The translations under genes were made by a program, and so were the position numbers. Source: CAZVCJ01 sp964625745 (GTDB lineage: Bacteria; Chloroflexota; Anaerolineae; VGOG01). From it: a stretch of DNA of 5,168 nt. The notes beneath the pieces are model-generated. The model had not been told where the DNA came from. It did no database searches and saw nothing but the letters and a program-made list of their open reading frames with translations. This document shows positions 1 to 5,168 of the stretch, one piece after another. The stretch lies in assembly GCA_964625745.1 (NCBI GenBank), contig CAZVCJ010000249.1, forward strand, positions 1 through 5,168, read 5' to 3'. Position 1 is the stretch's first letter, and each line of letters opens with the position of its first letter.

Positions 1-69
1 ACGATCGGTAGAATGACGCGACTCGCAGAACCTTTTTTCAGTGGAGTCAACCTTGAACGGCCAATTGTC
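1..69 (-). pseudogene. Decayed continuation of the second solute-binding domain (runs off the window edge)
   Basis: Beyond the TGA at 72-70, the same frame stays open to the window edge and begins DNWPFKV, which is credible for the stretch after the RVGMW motif. Another frame, read from 50 down to 3, gives LTPLKKGSASRVILPI. This resembles the [VL]G[VL]xPLPxG segment that follows MW by about 20 residues in this family; in domain 1 the match is LGLAPLP, 20 residues after RVAMW. The simplest reading is a TGG-to-TGA change or similar nonsense mutation, plus a small indel near 50-53, inside what was once a full second domain. Only 69 bases are visible. A sequencing error could explain one of the two lesions, less easily both. 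Confidence 0.5.
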
Positions 70-2178
70 TCACATCTGGCAAAGTTCCTCGCTACGACCT
101 ATCCACATACCTACGCGCCCCATGCTTACGAGTGTGTATGAGTCGTCGCCACTCTCTCGCGTGTACAGCCCTGGGCCATAATCCTGGTTCAATTGCACCC
201 ACTGGCGGCCGATCCGCTCCATGTCGAAAGAATCGAGCAAAAAACGCGGCGGGCTTTGCGTCATGTCCACCAGAGGGGCTTGCTCGGCGAAGAGAAAATA
301 GAAATGACTGAGGCCGGGAGTGGTATCAGAGAATCCAAAGTAGCCGCTTGCGCCTCCTCGATCAGTGATTGTCTTCGCTTTCACTATCAAATCGTCCCAT
401 GTCCAACCAGCCACGGGCGGGCTCACCTCTAACTCATCGAAGAGCGTCTGGTTGAAATACGCCACCCTGACTTTTACTGTTAGTGGAATGCCCCAGACCT
501 GCCCATGCTGAAGCGGTCGAGCGGGAGAAATGAAATCGTCCAGCGGAAAATCGTCGGATGCGACGAAGGGGGTCAACTCCAGCAAATACTGTCGCTCTTC
601 CTCGGACGGAGTGCTTGAGGCCGGGCCGGTCAGAACAAAGATGTCGGCTTCCCGGGCCAGCATTTCCGTCGAGATGTGCTTCTCGTCAAATCCAAAGACT
701 TCGATGCCAGTTTTGACTTCGACGTTCAATTCAGGATATTCGACCATGAACGCCTCTGCCATCAGGCGATAGACGTCAATCAGCGAGGTATCGAGACTGA
801 TAAGGCGCACAGTCGTTTGGTCAGTGTCGGGCGATTGGGGCGTGTTGACGACAACAGGCGGCGCTGGCGTAGCCTGGACCAAAGAGCGAGTATCGGCCAG
901 GGCTCGTTGCTGCGCTGTCGTTAAAAAGGTGTCCACATCGCTCTGCCCGTTGAACACCGCATCCAGTTCTACCAGGTAGCCTAATGCAGCCCACTCACTG
1001 GCCGGGGCAGCGTGATCCAGCGCGTAAACGATAGCCTGTGCGGCGCCTTCTGACCACTGATCCCAGTAGGCCGTTTCTTCGGCCAGCGATGTTCGCGCCG
1101 GCACCGCCTCCCCAAAGCGGGAAGTTGGCGCCGCTTGTTGGCTCAGGAACGATATCCACTCCCAGCAAGCCTGGGGATGGGAGGTTCCAGCGCTCACCGC
1201 GTGCCCCCAGGCCCGCCCGGGAAAAGCCGCCGCCGACTCCTGGGGCAAAGGGGCCAAACCCAGGCGAGCGTCTTTTTGCATGGGACTACGTATGTAGGAT
1301 GCAGCCGCTGAAAGGCCGTCGCTCCACATAGCGACCCGCCGCTCCTGCCGCAGATCCCACAGCCTGAAGGGATCCTCGGCCAGCAGGGGCGTAGGCATCA
1401 CCTGATGCTCTAATGCCAGGTCTACGTACCATTGCAACGCCTCCGCCACCCGCTGGTCATTGAGGTTGGGAGACGGGAACCCGCTCTCGTCCCCTTCACG
1501 CCAGAGCGATGCCCCGTGCGCGTAAAGCCAGGCCAGGACGCCTATGGAGGGGGTGTCGGCGTAGCCATATTGCAGATAATCCTCCTCACTCCGAAGGGTC
1601 AACGCCCCGGCCCGCTCCAAGAACTCGTTCCACGTCCATCCCGGCTCCGGATACGGGACCTGACCCCGATCAAAGAGGTCCCGGTCGTAGACCATGACGA
1701 TGGGGTCCACGGCGACGGGCAAAGCGTACAACCTGCCCGGAGTGCGGAAAGCCGCCAACGCCGCCGGCGAGAAATCCGCCTCTCGCGTCGCTCCGTCCTC
1801 TTGAAAGTAAAGAGTCAGGTCGAGAACGGGTGGCTCTTTGCCAACGACGCTCAGTTCGTCGCTTTGAGCCAGGAACACGTCGCTCCGTGTAGCCCGCGCG
1901 CGGAGCAATTGCAGACGCAGTTCCAGGCTATTGGTGCTTTCTACAGGGAGACCTGCGCCCAGATCGTATTCCGGCCGCAGTTGAACGCGAACGTGGGGAT
2001 GCTGCTCCGAGAACCTGTCGGCCAGGGCTTGATAGGCCGCCATATCGCCAGAGGGGCAAGCAAAGGTGATCGTTGCTTGTTTGTCGCTCGTGGTTCTCCC
2101 GCAGGCAGATACGGCGGAAAGTAAAAGCAGTCCCCAGGCCAAGAGATGTCTGATGAACAGGCGCCTTCCTGGGCGCAT
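70..2178 (-). CDS. Tandem-domain extracellular solute-binding lipoprotein (two fused family 1 SBP domains), second domain prematurely ended
   Basis: The product is 702 aa and probably a surface-anchored binding protein of the carbohydrate ABC-transporter type (SBP family 1). The start at 2178 is chosen because a GGAGG lies 5 nt upstream and a lipoprotein signal follows directly: basic MRPGRR, a hydrophobic stretch, then lipobox VSAC with the lipidated Cys at residue 26. An in-frame ATG at 2280 would overlap the preceding gene and bury this signal. Domain 1 spans about residues 35-430 and is complete, with GRLYALPVAVDP (149-160), PGWTW (179-183), RVAMW (281-285) and LGLAPLP (306-312). A Pro/Thr-rich linker lies at about 436-452. 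Domain 2 begins at about 455 and repeats the landmarks: VWGIPL (561-566), AGWTW (590-594), RVGMW (688-692). It then stops at TGA after about 248 residues, where domain 1 has about 400. No permease or ATPase is visible. The ligand cannot be read from sequence. The family call is strong; whether the truncated protein works is doubtful. Confidence 0.88.
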   Translation of the reverse strand: MRPGRRLFIRHLLAWGLLLLSAVSACGRTTSDKQATITFACPSGDMAAYQALADRFSEQHPHVRVQLRPEYDLGAGLPVESTNSLELRLQLLRARATRSDVFLAQSDELSVVGKEPPVLDLTLYFQEDGATREADFSPAALAAFRTPGRLYALPVAVDPIVMVYDRDLFDRGQVPYPEPGWTWNEFLERAGALTLRSEEDYLQYGYADTPSIGVLAWLYAHGASLWREGDESGFPSPNLNDQRVAEALQWYVDLALEHQVMPTPLLAEDPFRLWDLRQERRVAMWSDGLSAAASYIRSPMQKDARLGLAPLPQESAAAFPGRAWGHAVSAGTSHPQACWEWISFLSQQAAPTSRFGEAVPARTSLAEETAYWDQWSEGAAQAIVYALDHAAPASEWAALGYLVELDAVFNGQSDVDTFLTTAQQRALADTRSLVQATPAPPVVVNTPQSPDTDQTTVRLISLDTSLIDVYRLMAEAFMVEYPELNVEVKTGIEVFGFDEKHISTEMLAREADIFVLTGPASSTPSEEERQYLLELTPFVASDDFPLDDFISPARPLQHGQVWGIPLTVKVRVAYFNQTLFDELEVSPPVAGWTWDDLIVKAKTITDRGGASGYFGFSDTTPGLSHFYFLFAEQAPLVDMTQSPPRFLLDSFDMERIGRQWVQLNQDYGPGLYTRESGDDSYTLVSMGRVGMWIGRSEELCQM

Positions 2179-2183
2179 GAAAA

Positions 2184-2188
2184 CCTCC
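2184..2188 (-). promoter_or_regulatory. Ribosome binding site that fixes the start of the solute-binding gene
   Basis: On the minus strand GGAGG stands 5 nt before the ATG at 2178-2176. It lies in the 19-base gap after the TAA of the preceding gene. It decides the start at 2178 over the longer in-frame ATG at 2280, which would overlap the upstream gene by 83 bases. Confidence 0.85.
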
Positions 2189-2197
2189 GTTGTCACC

Positions 2198-3244
2198 TTA
2201 CTTGTTGACCTGGATGAGTGTTCTTTGGTGCATCCGGGGGAAAACACCAGAAGAAGAACGTTCTTCACATGTAAGTTCATCTATAGTGTGGCCTGGATTA
2301 TTGATGCGCAGAGCACACAATTCGTGAGGGCCATCTTCCTGAGGGGCGATGAAACTGACCGCGATGCGGGCGCCCAGCACGTCCGACCCCAGCGAGAAAT
2401 ACCGGATCAAGTGATCATCCCCCACGTTCAAAGGGATCAGCTTGTAGTCCAGGAAGATCAACAGAGCAAACTCGTTGACGTCGTCGCCGAGCGGGGCCAG
2501 CTCCTCGTGATAGCCGGTGTAGATGTAGCAATCAACCTGCTGCCCGGCAGAAACCGTCTCTTCGTACCAGTACTTTATGGCCTCGTCACTCTTACTGATG
2601 AAGGCCTCCGAAGGAAAGCTTTCACATTCCCACTCCTCAAAAGCGGGGAGTGGCTCCACGTCTACAGCATCCCACTTTGCCTGACCGCCGGCCAGCAGAG
2701 TGAAACGGTCAGGAAACGCATAGGCAGATAGATGCCGGAACTTTTCGTCGGTGGAGTGGTTATCAGGGTTCCGAAATGCCAGCCAGATGACGTCATGGGC
2801 TCCCTCATCCAAAGGGGGAATGACAATGGGAATATCCCTGATCACTTGAGTCTCCAGCATCACGTCGTGTAGCAAAGCATCTTGCCCATCAAAGGTGAAG
2901 GTAACCTGCTTGCCGTCAATGAGCAAGGTGCAGCGCAAAGGCGTCGGCTCAGGCAGGCTGCTCAGCCCATGATAGGTCATGAGAATCGGCTCGCCGGCTG
3001 GGACGGAGTAGGTTCTGACGCCCACCTTCTCTGCCGACGGAATGTCGTCGTCGAGGAACCCCATGACAAAGTTGCCTACGTCTGCTTTCCCGTCGTCAAA
3101 CAATTCTCGCCAGGCTGAGCCTCTTGGAGGAGAATCGTCACCGTCGGGGAGAGAAGACCGGCAAGCCGGCAAGAGGCATGAGAGTACCACGAGAGCTAAG
3201 GCGGCGTACCCGACATTTCCCCACCATCTTCTTTTTTCTTTCAT
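2198..3244 (-). CDS. Lipoprotein of unknown function with two copies of an unrecognised repeat domain (paralogue B)
   Basis: A 348-aa predicted lipoprotein: MKEKRR, a hydrophobic segment at about 11-25, and lipobox LPAC with Cys28. I do not recognise the family. After a Gly/Pro/Asp-rich spacer come two units, at about 60-187 and 215-346. Unit 1 has RTYSVPAG (77-84), LLIDGKQVTF (107-116) and EGAHD (147-151). Unit 2 has TVSAG (230-234), IFLDYKLIPL (263-272) and DGPHE (304-308). Alternating hydrophobic stretches suggest a beta-sandwich-like fold (inference). The product is a clear but diverged paralogue of the lipoprotein encoded at 3417-4457. It lies 172 bases downstream of that gene and only 19 bases before the solute-binding gene, so it is very likely cotranscribed with the latter. 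Upstream of the ATG only a weak site is seen (GGG, 9 nt away). No enzyme motif or transmembrane segment beyond the signal is apparent. It could be an accessory binding or surface protein; the function is unknown. Confidence 0.85.
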   Translation of the reverse strand: MKEKRRWWGNVGYAALALVVLSCLLPACRSSLPDGDDSPPRGSAWRELFDDGKADVGNFVMGFLDDDIPSAEKVGVRTYSVPAGEPILMTYHGLSSLPEPTPLRCTLLIDGKQVTFTFDGQDALLHDVMLETQVIRDIPIVIPPLDEGAHDVIWLAFRNPDNHSTDEKFRHLSAYAFPDRFTLLAGGQAKWDAVDVEPLPAFEEWECESFPSEAFISKSDEAIKYWYEETVSAGQQVDCYIYTGYHEELAPLGDDVNEFALLIFLDYKLIPLNVGDDHLIRYFSLGSDVLGARIAVSFIAPQEDGPHELCALRINNPGHTIDELTCEERSSSGVFPRMHQRTLIQVNK

Positions 3245-3291
3245 CCCGGTTTTCCCTAAAGTCCTTTCACAAGTTCGAGAGTGGTAGCTAC

Positions 3292-3319
3292 GAGGTTTCT
3301 GCCTGGTTCAGGAAACCTC
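3292..3319 (-). other. Hairpin in the gap between the two paralogous lipoprotein genes
   Basis: Bases 3292-3299 (GAGGTTTC) and 3312-3319 (GAAACCTC) are exact inverse complements over 8 bp. An alternative fold pairs 3292-3298 with 3313-3319 and adds an inner CCTG-GTT-CAGG hairpin at 3302-3312. Read in the direction of transcription, no T-run follows the stem, so it does not look like a standard intrinsic terminator. It lies 47 bases before the start of the downstream lipoprotein gene and could be a leader element, an mRNA-processing stem, an operator or chance. Confidence 0.4.
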
Positions 3320-3416
3320 TTACACACCAAAGGCTCCGTCGTAACCTGCGGGAGAATGGTCTGCCTGACGCAGGGGAAACAAGAACAACGAAGCGGTCCG
3401 ATCTCGGTATGCTGGC

Positions 3417-4457
3417 CTAGTCGACTTGCTTCGTCACAAGAGCTATCCGAATGCTCGGCTCAATGCGCGTGTCAATGTGGGTAATTTCTCTGGCATTACC
3501 CTCCATCGGTCGCTCCAAAGGCTGGTAGGGACTGAGCGCCCACACAATCATGAATTCGTGAACCCCCGATTCGCTGGGCACGAGCAGGCTTCCCGGCACG
3601 GTGGCACGCTCTCCTGTGTCCAACTTGCCGTACTTTACCCAGTGTTCGTCTTTCATGCTCAGCGGAACCTGCTTAAAGTCGAGAAAGGCCATTAGAGCAA
3701 ACACTTTCGGATCGTCAGTGTCGTTGCCGATGTGAACAATGTAGGTCAATACCTGGTTGGGATTCACGTCTTCGCTGAGCCACGCAAATAGGTCCTGTGG
3801 TCCATCGTGCTGATTCACCAGCAAACCGTGGAACTGCACCTTTCTCTTCTCGATTGGAATGTGCTGGCCCTGAATATCATAGTCTATGGATGGAGGGAGC
3901 CTTGACTTTCCCACCAAAAGAACGATCCGAGCGTCGTGAAACAGGGCGAAGTCAGTGCTGAACCGGAACTTCTCGGATAGGGAATGCTCGTCTGGTTTGA
4001 TGATAAGAACTAACGCCAAATCGTGGAGGCCCTCTGTGAGCGCAGGGATTCGGAATGAAAAAAACCTTTCTTCCATCGCCTTCAGGTGGACGCGGTGGAT
4101 GATGTTCTCTTGGCCGTCCAAAATAAAAGGGACTTGCTTGTAGTCCAGCAGGCAGAATATGAGGTAATCATCCCCCTTAGGGATTTGATGCAGAACGTGA
4201 TATATGCTCTCGAAAGGTCTCCCAGAGGGCACGCTGTACGTCCGGAAAGCAGGCCCATCTTTGTTCTGCTGGATCCAGACACCAATGCCATATCCCTCGT
4301 ACACAATGCGAGAGGGAGCGCCTGGCGGTTCTTCTGTCTCGGCCTGCAACGTAGCAGCAGGTACCTTGGCCCTGCAACTCACAATTGGGACCGTGAGGGT
4401 AAGGACGAGAAGCAAGACAGCCAGGCTCCTGATTTTCCATGCAATTACATGGCTCAT
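3417..4457 (-). CDS. Lipoprotein of unknown function with two copies of an unrecognised repeat domain (paralogue A)
   Basis: A 346-aa predicted lipoprotein with a hydrophobic signal at about 11-26 and lipobox IVSC, Cys28. The ATG at 4457 has GAAGGA 5 nt upstream, which supports this start. The family is not recognised. Two units are evident, at about 53-183 and 207-342. Unit 1 carries KDGP (66-69), FRTYSVPSG (71-79), CLLDYKQVPF (102-111) and EGLHD (142-146). Unit 2 carries HDGP (217-220), AFLDFKQVPL (257-266) and SGVHE (297-301). The corresponding units of paralogue B resemble these more than the two units within one protein resemble each other. This suggests that duplication inside the gene came before duplication of the gene (inference from reading by eye). 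Alternating hydrophobic strands and the lack of helix-rich stretches suggest beta-rich domains. The protein is anchored outside the cytoplasmic membrane; the ligand or partner is unknown. A possible terminator or attenuator hairpin lies 26 bases upstream of its start. Confidence 0.86.
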   Translation of the reverse strand: MSHVIAWKIRSLAVLLLVLTLTVPIVSCRAKVPAATLQAETEEPPGAPSRIVYEGYGIGVWIQQNKDGPAFRTYSVPSGRPFESIYHVLHQIPKGDDYLIFCLLDYKQVPFILDGQENIIHRVHLKAMEERFFSFRIPALTEGLHDLALVLIIKPDEHSLSEKFRFSTDFALFHDARIVLLVGKSRLPPSIDYDIQGQHIPIEKRKVQFHGLLVNQHDGPQDLFAWLSEDVNPNQVLTYIVHIGNDTDDPKVFALMAFLDFKQVPLSMKDEHWVKYGKLDTGERATVPGSLLVPSESGVHEFMIVWALSPYQPLERPMEGNAREITHIDTRIEPSIRIALVTKQVD

Positions 4458-4462
4458 GCTTT

Positions 4463-4468
4463 TCCTTC
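4463..4468 (-). promoter_or_regulatory. Ribosome binding site of lipoprotein A gene
   Basis: On the minus strand GAAGGA ends 5 nt before the ATG at 4457-4455. It is a moderate Shine-Dalgarno match at good spacing and agrees with a start directly ahead of the lipoprotein signal. Confidence 0.6.
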
Positions 4469-4483
4469 AATCTTGCCAAGATG

Positions 4484-4521
4484 TAGAAAAGCAGAACTCT
4501 CGATATGGCTCTGCTTTTCTA
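4484..4521 (-). terminator. Possible intrinsic terminator after the small secreted protein gene
   Basis: Arms 4484-4495 (TAGAAAAGCAGA) and 4510-4521 (TCTGCTTTTCTA) are a perfect 12-bp inverted repeat. On minus-strand RNA one G-U and one C-G pair can be added, giving a 14-bp stem with a 10-nt loop. The A-run and T-run inside the arms (AAAAG and CTTTT) resemble an intrinsic terminator. The position, about 40 bases past the TAG of the secreted-protein gene, fits that role. The stem is not very GC-rich and the T-run is only four bases, then CT. Because it also lies 26 bases before the next start codon, it may act as an attenuator or operator for lipoprotein A. Confidence 0.5.
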
Positions 4522-4561
4522 TTGGCCTAACTACAGTAACGTCGCCACAAGTGATTCATGG

Positions 4562-5047
4562 CTATCCTTCGTCCCAGGTCCAGGGCGTCCAGGCATCGTC
4601 GAAGTTGTGATCGCCTCGTGTCGTATGGTAGGATGAGCTACCTTTCTGGGAACATGAAAGCATTGCCTTATCAGCGGAGTTGTAGGCGCACTTCATGCTG
4701 GTGTCCTCTTGGAGCTCATTGTCAGCCCAAATCCTTCCCCTTGTGCAAATTTTGGGGATATCACAGGGAATGTATGGGTAGTCAGCATCTCTGGAGATTG
4801 AGTTGTGATGCCCGTAAGAGGGACCGCCTTCATCGAGGTATGTAGAAGCCGTCCATCTAATCGTCTCGCAATAACCATCCCGTGTTCTAGCCCCAGGGCG
4901 GTGGACTATCATTTCCACCCGTGATGCCCCTTTTTTTATGGCAACATTCGCATCGTCATCAGTAGGATCCTGGGCAGATACAGTCAGGGACGATAGGCTC
5001 AATGCAATAACCATAAAGGTTGCTATCACGATCTTTTTGCATTTCAT
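4562..5047 (-). CDS. Small secreted cysteine-containing protein, unknown function
   Basis: A 161-aa product. The start at 5047 is chosen because AGGAG lies 6 nt upstream and a textbook Sec signal follows: MKCKK, a hydrophobic core at about 6-22, and predicted cleavage after VSA (residue 25). The longer in-frame ATG at 5143 would add 32 polar residues ahead of the signal, which is unlikely. The mature part of about 136 aa has five cysteines (60, 95, 101, 120, 132), many aromatic and polar residues, and an end rich in Trp (TPWTWDEG). It has no lipobox, so it should be released or held non-covalently. The odd cysteine count leaves one unpaired if disulfides form. I do not recognise the family. 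The middle and end (RIWADNEL..., then a GDH near 145-147) vaguely recall small exported beta-sheet proteins, which is a low-confidence impression. A hairpin after its stop suggests a transcript separate from the lipoprotein genes. Its base composition is more AT-rich than that of the solute-binding gene. Confidence 0.78.
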   Translation of the reverse strand: MKCKKIVIATFMVIALSLSSLTVSAQDPTDDDANVAIKKGASRVEMIVHRPGARTRDGYCETIRWTASTYLDEGGPSYGHHNSISRDADYPYIPCDIPKICTRGRIWADNELQEDTSMKCAYNSADKAMLSCSQKGSSSYHTTRGDHNFDDAWTPWTWDEG

Positions 5048-5053
5048 GATTTT

Positions 5054-5058
5054 CTCCT
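5054..5058 (-). promoter_or_regulatory. Ribosome binding site of the small secreted protein gene
   Basis: On the minus strand AGGAG, within a purine-rich run (GAGAGGAGAAAA), stands 6 nt before the ATG at 5047-5045. It supports that start over the upstream in-frame ATG at 5143. Confidence 0.8.
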
Positions 5059-5168
5059 CTCTTTCAAGATCTACATAGCTGTTTCCGAGTTTGAACTCCT
5101 TGGTTCCTTTTTTCGCATTAAGGTAAAAGTGACACGAACACACACTTGTGGTATCATGGGCCGCGATC

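Noticed and set aside
1432..2124. 230-aa plus-strand open frame opposite the first solute-binding domain
   Set aside because: It is a shadow in a high-G+C gene. Its translation is rich in Arg/Gln/Pro with no recognisable domain, and the opposite strand encodes well-conserved family motifs.
2179..2280. Longer N-terminus of the solute-binding protein from the ATG at 2280
   Set aside because: It would overlap the end of the upstream lipoprotein gene by 83 bases and place 34 residues before a clear lipoprotein signal. The ATG at 2178 has a strong ribosome site.
2066..2731. 221-aa plus-strand open frame spanning the end of lipoprotein B and the start of the solute-binding gene
   Set aside because: It runs antisense across two well-supported genes and their shared gap, with no domain signal or good ribosome site.
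3345..3374. Inverted repeat CCTGCG...CGCAGG as a terminator after lipoprotein A
   Set aside because: The arms are only 6 bp with an 18-base loop, and no T-run follows in the transcription direction.
3245..3416. Promoter for lipoprotein B in the 172-base gap
   Set aside because: I looked for -35/-10 pairs on the minus strand and found only weak matches at poor spacing, so none is reported.
4086..4610. 174-aa plus-strand open frame opposite the start of lipoprotein A
   Set aside because: It is antisense to a supported lipoprotein signal and runs through the hairpin into the next gene. Its composition is not protein-like.
5048..5143. Longer N-terminus of the small secreted protein from the ATG at 5143
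   Set aside because: It adds 32 polar, charged residues before a classic Sec signal, while the ATG at 5047 has AGGAG at ideal spacing.
5141..5150. Small palindrome-like CACACTTGTG upstream of the secreted-protein gene as an operator
   Set aside because: The arms are only 4 bp, it lies in a low-complexity CA-rich stretch, and no promoter could be placed beside it.

Overview
The window carries four genes, all on the minus strand, so transcription runs from high to low coordinates. All four products appear to be exported: three are predicted lipoproteins and the fourth has a signal peptide. No RNA gene, transposase, CRISPR array, integrase or phage gene was seen. The organism is probably a free-living bacterium of moderate to high G+C. 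The tandem-domain sugar-type solute-binding lipoprotein with a Pro/Thr linker, together with exported proteins of unknown family, would suit Chloroflexota. That is an impression from protein style, not a marker-based assignment.

Layout in transcription order. (1) 5047-4562: a small secreted protein (161 aa) with five cysteines in its mature part and no recognised family. A 104-base gap follows, holding a 14-bp stem hairpin (4484-4521) that may be a terminator for it. (2) 4457-3417: lipoprotein A (346 aa). A 172-base gap follows with a second hairpin (3292-3319). (3) 3244-2198: lipoprotein B (348 aa), a diverged paralogue of A. A 19-base gap follows, so B and the next gene are very probably cotranscribed. 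(4) 2178-70: a lipoprotein made of two fused family 1 type solute-binding domains. The first domain is complete. The second stops at an early TGA, and bases 69-1 still look like decayed continuation of the same domain in two different frames, so the gene appears broken at its 3' end. The rest lies outside the window.

The most distinctive content is the A/B pair. Each protein is built from two copies of the same roughly 115-130 residue unit, giving four units in two adjacent genes. The units share an [LI]-[LFI]-[LI]-D-x-K-x-[IV]-[PT]-[FL] motif and, about 35 residues later, an [ED/S]-G-x-H-[DE] motif. I do not recognise this family.

How the genes might work together is inference only. Two surface-anchored repeat lipoproteins lie next to a surface-anchored solute-binding protein, with no permease or ATPase visible. 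They could belong to extracytoplasmic substrate capture or sensing, or simply be a cluster of exported accessory genes, part of which is decaying. Sampled 60-base rows fall from about 58-75% G+C in the first solute-binding domain to about 45-57% in the second, about 47% in lipoprotein A and about 43% in the small secreted gene. This suggests parts of different ages or origins. Bases 5048-5168, upstream of the first gene, contain its ribosome binding site but no promoter or other gene I can defend.
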